A stretch of DNA of 64,000 nt from positions 47,463,160 through 47,527,159 of the forward strand of contig CAXKWD010000009.1 of the NCBI GenBank assembly GCA_964059195.1. The letters run 5' to 3'. The notes beneath the pieces were generated by a model, which worked only from the letters and a program-made list of their open reading frames with translations, searched no databases and was not told where the DNA came from. The stretch is from Ectobius pallidus (Eukaryota > Arthropoda > Insecta > Blattodea > Ectobiidae). A program made the translations under genes and the position numbers. Below are positions 57,424-64,000 of this stretch, one piece after another; position 1 is the stretch's first letter, and each line of letters starts with the position of its first letter.

Positions 57424-57532
57424 TAAGGGAAGTAGTACTTGCGAGGGATGGTTCTTTGGAATTAGTACAGACTAGGGTTGAATGGCGGGCTCATGTAAGA
57501 GCGGGTTACATGCAATAAATAATATTCCTTTA

Positions 57533-58728
57533 GCTTGCTTGGGAAGTGCCTATTGCCACTGAGTAGGAGTAAGATGAAGTAGGTTGTAAAACAATGTTAT
57601 TTTAATCCGGTGATTAATAGATAGGTGACTATTAATCACTGCATATCGATTACTTGATGTATCCAGTAAAGAAATGATGTTATATCAACAAAACCCTTTC
57701 TTGCAAGAATGTACAAGTTAAACCGTCACGAATGGTTGACATCAAAAGCATCGGCATAAAAGCATCGGCATTATTGTTGCTGATATTGGTTGATGAAATA
57801 ATTAAACTCCTGAATCTCGTACGTGCCTACACCAGACAAGAAAATTTATGGAGGAAGTAATTTTTAAACTTTTGCAGTTCTGCACTAATGGATTCACTTA
57901 ATTTCAGCACAATGTTATTGAAATGTAGGTACAAAAAAGATAATTTCCGGTCCCCCAAAACATCGGAAGTAATACTGTACTAGAAAGCATTCTGACTTGT
58001 TCTAAACAGTAGTCTTCAGATACATCTCAAGCCCACCATGAAGGTGATTTCACTGATACATCGCCGCGCTAGTGATTGGCAAGTTGTTTTCCTGTGCAGC
58101 ATCACTTAACTAAGGTTTACGAGGTCACTTCAGCACTTGAACAGTGATGGAAAGGTGTCTAAGCTTATCTAATAGGATCAACTACCTCTGTTCCGTGAGT
58201 TTTTCACCTATCTTTCGCTCGTGGTCGTGATTCCTAAGAAGTTTGAACCGTCAGCACGAAGGGAAGAGTTTAATGAACTTGTGAATTTACGCTTTTATTT
58301 CTTTAGGACACTCCCTGTGAAAGAATCTTTGTGCATTTTTTCAAAACTAATGAATCCTTAAAATAATTCCATGTTTAAGTAAATAAAGCAAGGTTCTGGA
58401 TAATCATTAAAGGGGATCCAGACAAAGCAGTCCAGGCAACGCATAAACATACAGTACCTATAAGTCTAACCAGAAAGGTCAATTCATTTCGCCGGTAGTC
58501 TGAAATGGTGGGTGCATGTTCCCTATGAAGGCCTTGGAGACCCTTAAGAAAATAGAAAGTTGAGGCTCCAAGTCTTTTCGATATTCAGCACATGTCGGTT
58601 GTAGTGATATCAGTCTCTGCCGCCTTTATCCCAAGATTGTTCCTGGCTTCATTTCTATTAGAGACTGGTCCGACCCCAGAAGGACTAGGGAAAATAAAAC
58701 TTCAGAATATTTAAAGAGAAAAATTATT
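57533..58728. other. Non-coding stretch
   Basis: No gene or repeat boundary recognised. Confidence 0.45.
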
Positions 58729-58794
58729 GGCATCGGGACTCGAACCTGGGACCTTCGGCTCTCCGCGCCGATGTTCTCCCAACTGAGCTAGCCA
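58729..58794 (-). mobile_element. tRNA-like SINE head
   Basis: The minus strand has GGCTAGCTCAGTTGGGAGAA, an anticodon stem TCGGC/GCCGA with loop GCGGAGA, and a good T arm (GGTTCGAGTCC). It is close to 35861-35933, and the flank on the 3' side (TTCAGAAT...AAATT.TTGGCAT) is also shared. The acceptor stem is poor, so a working tRNA is unlikely. Confidence 0.62.
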
Positions 58795-59149
58795 TAATTC
58801 GATTCACAGCGCCAGATGGAATATCTCCCCTATGATTATCCATAATGGTCGACCTTACTGAAAGAGATTTGCATTATATACAGAAAGTATTTTTCCTTTC
58901 TAAGTTAATTATATAGATTGAATTGTAATTGAATTGTATTCGCATATTCACGTTTTTTATTCCAATATTTCTTTTTCGAAATTTCTCAGTTCCCATGATA
59001 CACATTTGTGACTTTTGTATAAGCATATTCGTATGTTTTATTTCATTGTTTCTCTTTCCTAGTTTCTTAGTTCTCGAGTTCCCAGTTTTAATTATATTAT
59101 AGTCTGTAAGTTGTAAGTTGTATATTTAATTGCAATTCATAGTTAATTG
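58795..59149. other. AT-rich non-coding stretch
   Basis: Nothing recognised. Confidence 0.45.
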
Positions 59150-59300
59150 GGCTGATCACTCATCCAGGGAGGCTCTCCATGTCTTTGTCCGATAAAAATG
59201 TATGTAGGCTATGTGATTCAGTAGAAAATCCTTCACCCGATAGAACGCGACCCTGTAAGGCCCGGAAGGCGTAGGTCGCTTAAACGTCCCTAAAAGGGAG
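59150..59300 (+). mobile_element. SINE 3' fragment
   Basis: GGGCTGATCACTCATCC, GGAGGC.CTCCATGTC.TTGTC, CCCTGTAAGGCCCGG and GTCGCTTAAA match the 3' body of the SINE at 15102-15538 in reverse orientation. The head is missing. Confidence 0.88.
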
Positions 59301-61039
59301 AGATAAAACTAACTGTAAAGAGAAAAAAGAAGTTATACGAGTAATTATTCACCTCACAATTCTTATTTATGTGTATCTGTTCTTATTAATGGCAACTGTA
59401 TGTGTATATGTCTACTGCATTTGGACTTTGGCTCTGCTGAAGGCAAATAAAATAAAACAAAATAAAATTAAAATACACAAGACATTCTTCTAGATCTCCA
59501 ATCCAAATCTGAATAGAGACACGTGACGTTTTAGTTTAACTTACTGGTACTTCATATTCAATTTACCTTCTACTTGTTGTTAGCATTTTAGTATATTTTT
59601 TTTTATTATCCTTTGTCAACATTAGAGTCGATAAAGAAATTATCATTTACAATTGAAAAATAACTCGGGTTCTGCACCTTTATAAACAAACAGCGACTCC
59701 GCTAATCCTACAAGAAATTCAAAGATTCAGGTTCTTACACAAGAATATGTGTCTTGTATTGGGGCAAAGCTATTGTTTCTTATATACCTCAAGAGCTCCC
59801 AGCAGTAGCAATCATGGTAGTTTCATTTTATTAATATTATTAATTAATGATTATTGTTTTCAACAAATTATCTTCATTGCCTATTCTTCTTAATCATCAC
59901 AAGTTCTCATTGGAAGAAAGAATGAATTCTTACTTGTGGCTTTATACAAATTCAATTGAAATGTTATATTGGCATTCAAATTTTATAGCGTTATTTGCGA
60001 GTTGTATTTTAATTCTGCCTTACATCTATTAGCCTATACTTAGTACCTATTCCGTAGTAGAATAATATCTGATAGAATATTATATTTTCTTTACGTGATT
60101 ACAACTTTAATAGACAGAAACATTGTTGTACATATAGGCCTATCAAGAATGTTTCAAGTCTTTACCACATTAAGGAATTAATCTTCCATGAACCAGAATG
60201 ATAAAAAATTATTAAAATAGAATGAATTACTGCGAACTCATGTGTGACTACCAAATTAAAAAAGTGCGAATGTTGAGGGGAAACTGCTTCATTAAGAATA
60301 TTATTGGAATCAATAGTTCCTGTTAGTGTATAAAAATGGCATTAACAAAGAAACCAACTCTTCTGGACACTTTTAAGCGTGAGATTCGTGTCACTCTAAA
60401 CTGTTTGGCGTGATTTTATAGAATTAGCGTGAGAATACCTTTGAAAAATTGTTCACCGCAGGTAAACATCGCATTTTGAAAACAAGCGGGCTATTACAAG
60501 CCGGTCACGCAGAAAATACTTCTAACGCTCACTTGTCCGGACTTTTTTTTTTCACCTGTCTTCAGTAACACAAAATAAATCAGGGCTGCCGAGTACGAAA
60601 AACAGTACATGCCCTTCGTGTGAGCCGACACGACTTGATTTCCACATGCACCCTCACTCTTAGCACGCAGGTGAGATATCTCAGTAACATTCATAAAGCT
60701 AAAAACCCTCAAGGCACTCGGTACATTTCAAAAGAACTTGTTACAAATACGGCCATACCACCCGCTTAATAGTTGCAATAGATAATATCACGAGTGAAAT
60801 CCATCTTGCCGATAATTTCCCAAAGTGGCATGCTGGGAGACGATGTTATGCCAAGAATATGATAACAGAACTAAGGACCGTGAAAATTTCCAGGTAAACG
60901 TTAATTAAATTGTTAAATAGATGTTACAGGGCAAGTAAAAAATAATGGAACTAATTTACACAATATTTATGAAGACAATGTATATGTACAATAGAAGAGA
61001 TTGGGACGATTAAACGGATAGAATAACTCTCAAAGTTTA
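59301..61039. other. Non-coding stretch
   Basis: AT-rich. An AAATAAAATAAAACAAAATAAA tract near 59446-59470 may be the tail of the adjacent SINE or a simple repeat. TAGGCCTA at 60135. No gene supported. Confidence 0.45.
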
Positions 61040-61484
61040 CCTTACATTCAATATGGGAACCGACTATCACAGGGATATGTCAGGCGATAGTCAAGTTATT
61101 TCCATACACGGGTTACTATGTCCACCTCTATGGATGGCAGTAACAATACGCCGTCGTAGTTACGGAAGATTTTGTTGCAGGGCACATAAACAGCATCCTT
61201 CATATACCCCCATAGAAAACAGGCACGGAGGTTAGGTCAGGTGACCTGGGTGACCAATTTCGAAATGGTATGTCATTAGCAGTAGCACGAACAATCCAGC
61301 GGTGAGGCAGATGATTCAAATAACGCCTGACTTCGTTGTGATAATAGGGTGATGCCCTATCTTGCTGGAACAGGTAGTTGTCAGTGTCCTCATCTAATTG
61401 CAGGATTAGGATCTGCTGCAGCATGTCAAGATACGTTATCCCACTGTTCTTTGAAAACAGTTGTTCCGTGTTAGTCTTTACCAA
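61040..61484 (-). pseudogene. IS630/mariner-superfamily transposase remnant
   Basis: The minus strand reads GITYLDMLQQ, DNYLFQQDRASPYYHNEVRR, LPHRWIVRA and WSPRSPDLT, then after a frameshift KDAVYVP and VTRVWK-stop-LDYRLTYP. This is the C-terminal half of the DDE transposase family, common in insects, with FQQDGAPPH and PPRSPDLTPCDFFLWG signatures. Two catalytic Asp positions (FQQD and SPD) are visible. The N-terminal half is missing and no TIRs were found. Confidence 0.82.
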
Positions 61485-61489
61485 AACGT

Positions 61490-64000
61490 GTGCGGAAATT
61501 CAGTTATGCCGTTTTGGTTAATCATTCAAACCGATGAAACAGATTTTCTTTATTTAAAAATTAACTCTTGGCAGAGAGCGATTAATATTTTAGTTTATCA
61601 ACTGTGAACTGCATTGTATTTTGAAATTCGTAATAACACTAATTATGTCCCTTGTTTTGCAAAGCTACGGATTAAAGTTTAATAACATAAATTGTATTGA
61701 GAGAGGGGTCATACGTGAATGCTTTCATTGAGATAACATCAATTGGAATGTTCATGCAATCAGCAGTCACATTGAGGATTAGTGGGGAAAGTCGTAGTGA
61801 CGCATTGAAGCCAGTCCCTGCAGGTAGACTTTCATACGTGGAGATAGGGTTGTAATCCACCTCGGGGACGTGCTTTGACTAATTACTGCCCGGCCACCTC
61901 CCTTCAGTATCACATGAGGGATTAAGCCAGTTAGCTGAGGAGGCAACTTTATAACTTGTATATTATCCGAAAATTTCCTGACTCCTTACCGTTGTAGAGC
62001 AATCTACATAGTGGATTATGTCGCTGATGTAGTTTAAGAAGCTGAGCTCAAGCAATTACCTTAAATTTCACAATCGTTTAGGGCCCTTTGGATCTACTAC
62101 AATTTTATAACAGTTTTCCACATGTCTATAATGTAAACATAGAAATTATTATTTCTAACACTTGCCGAATATTTTAATGTAGGATTATGTTTTTTCTTTC
62201 AATCATACATGAAACGTGCTCTTCTGAATTTTTATATAGGCCTAATCATCATTTCGTTTAAATAAGTATCCTCAAATTTTTATTTAGAACTCAGATAACT
62301 ATCAAAATAACATATTAATTACGTTTAAAAATCATCATGATTTTTTTTTTAAAAAGCTCATTAAATAGGAAACGGGTTCTTCATTTAGGATTGTCAAATA
62401 ATTATAAATATAAAAACACTAAAAAAAGAAAATGAAAATGAAAATGAAAATAGTGAATTTTGGTACTGTACGCCTTTACACCCTATGCTGATTTTTACTG
62501 GAGGTCCTCACCCTGTCTGGAGTTATAAAATTAGGCCTTTAGCTGATTTCAAGTCAGACAGACCCACTCAAAATGAATTAAGTGATGTATTTTCATGGGT
62601 CTATAATGTAAATATAAGTATTTTATACTGTACAATTTGTGGAGTAAATTGAATTTCTTACTTCATTTTAATATGAACGATCCAAAATTGAATCATTATG
62701 ATCATAGTTCTAGACGACATTCAAAGAATCTGCTGAATAAAGGAAAGCGCCACAAGCAGACAATCTAAGCATTTTTGGCTCTGGTAGTTCTAATGCTATT
62801 CACTCGGTAGAACATAATTTGGACTCTAAAATCTAGGGAATAAATTAAATATTTAGCATATTTTATTATGGAAAGTGTACACTTGTAGCATTATGGCTAT
62901 TTGGAATACTTTAAAAATTCGAATAGCTCACCAAATGAAAGATAAGGAAATTAGAAGTATCAAGAATAATAAATTAATTCGGCCTTGTTGGGATTTTTCA
63001 AATAAGTAATCATACACTTTTGAAACAGTAAAAAAAATGCGGTAAAATTTGAATTATAAGAATTACTTTCAAAATAAAAATATATCAGCTTATAAGGTAA
63101 GTTATATTACAATAATTGTCGGATTTATTTTATTTTTAATAGCCTGAGTATTTAAATAAAACGTATAAATCTTAATTAATGAAACTTTAGCTTATTTGAA
63201 ACTGTACTTTCCCATTTGCGTATGCAATTCTGCTATTTCACGTTCGAATTCCCTTATTTATTTACAACTCTAGTCATAAATATTATCTTGCCTGCACGTA
63301 TTCCGAAAACACAATTGTAAGAGCCTGTTGCCGGAAAGTCAGAATGCATTAATTTACTCTATTCAAGTATGTAGGCCTTCATATAGTACAATCAAGTAGA
63401 TGGTCTGATGCAGAGAAATATAGGATAACCTGTAATTTATGATATCATGCATACGTCTTGCTCATACGCCTATCTACCTGGGTTGTAATTATGGCCACAG
63501 ACTATTGTTCGCACCTGTGCGGTTACTATTATAGGGGGGAAAACATCTTAATTAAATTTATTTGGAAGATTACACATTTACAGGGAAATTAAATTCAGGA
63601 CATGTTATACGACTTTTAAGTACAATTTGAAATAAAATTTTCAACATGGCTTTGGGACTATTAGAATTCCAGTATTCACTATGGAAAGTTTAATTCACTT
63701 AATAATACTCCTTTCTATTTTTACTCACATTTTAATGTACAATACATAGAACGGTAAGAATTTATTTATATACTTGAAATTCGTTTTAACGTACGCAAAT
63801 ATTGCCAAACTATTCCAAGATTATGATTTTCAACTGTAATGTCATCTAAACATAACCGACCACACTAGAAGCCAGAATCAAGAAATCAGTGCAGTAAATG
63901 TTATTACATTTTATCAACTCATTGACCTAAAATGTCATTAATTCCTTCCAGATCTTGGTAGTTTAGTTAAGGTGTTAGTACAAGAGAATAAATTTATGTT
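61490..64000. other. AT-rich non-coding stretch to the window end
   Basis: A short (GAAAAT)n repeat at about 62430-62453 and TAGGCCTA at 62237. No gene, TIR pair or SINE recognised. Confidence 0.45.

Larger units (their letters stand above)
55646..57532 (+). pseudogene. RTE-like reverse transcriptase 3' end, broken by two transposons
   Basis: Pieces on the plus strand read KLHNDELHNPYFSP, then SRRIKWAGHVARMGEE (about 55700-55750), RPEGNRPLERP (to 55816), RRRW-stop-DNIRIDL (56797-56835) and REVVLARDGS...QTRVEWRAHVRAGYMQ (57424-57530). This is the C-terminal end common in insect RTE-type endonuclease/reverse transcriptases. Frameshifts and stops show it was already decayed. The breaks between the last three pieces fall exactly at the ends of two transposon insertions, and the reading frame resumes across both. 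Confidence 0.85.

Overview
This window is repeat-rich, AT-rich nuclear DNA from an arthropod, most likely an insect with a large genome; a cockroach-like species is my guess, not something the sequence proves. Supporting signs are an interstitial (TTAGG)n tract, a Jockey-clade LINE with the insect-type gag, a Penelope-like element, hAT, mariner and Harbinger-like transposons, and several tRNA-derived SINEs. I see no convincing exon of a host protein gene and no functional tRNA or rRNA. Nearly everything recognisable is mobile DNA, much of it nested, and many boundaries can be fixed exactly from target-site duplications (TSDs) and paralogous empty sites.

Layout. 1-14484 is a tandem array of a non-coding unit of about 5.9 kb (copies A, B and a truncated C). 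A carries a SINE (327-615) and a solo LTR (3261-4513). B carries a 3.1 kb transposon with long inverted repeats that encodes remains of a PIN/XPG-like nuclease with a C-terminal CXC cysteine domain (8163-11266; Academ-like, tentative), and a hAT (12606-13948). 14968-16739 has two copies of a TA-flanked MITE, one split by a SINE. 16940-25098 is a young LTR element on the minus strand with 3.08 kb LTRs around a 2.0 kb non-coding interior. 26062-29482 is a hAT transposon interrupted by another hAT-like element that itself contains a third TIR element.

29491-46428 is mostly unremarkable AT-rich DNA with SINEs, a tandem duplication (36.5-38.4 kb), LINE 3' ends set in (ATGT)n microsatellite (39 kb), a perfect 98-bp tandem duplication and a fold-back mariner (45335-46018). 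46442-53826 is a head-to-head palindromic pair of Penelope-like fragments with GIY-YIG endonuclease ORFs. One arm was later hit by a complete Jockey element (48395-53673) with both ORFs open, a 14-bp TSD, 3' UTR hairpins and a (TGGTC)n tail; it is the only element here that looks coding-competent. 55646-57532 is an RTE-like reverse transcriptase 3' remnant hit twice by the same Harbinger-like family, one copy carrying a further MITE. 61040-61484 holds a decayed IS630/mariner-type transposase. The palindrome TAGGCCTA recurs at least 14 times in unrelated places.

The elements form an insertion history rather than a cooperating system. The observations most worth following are the nuclease-CXC transposon, the large-LTR/short-interior element, the microsatellite-embedded LINE ends, the intact Jockey with its 3' structures, the Penelope palindrome and the TAGGCCTA excess.
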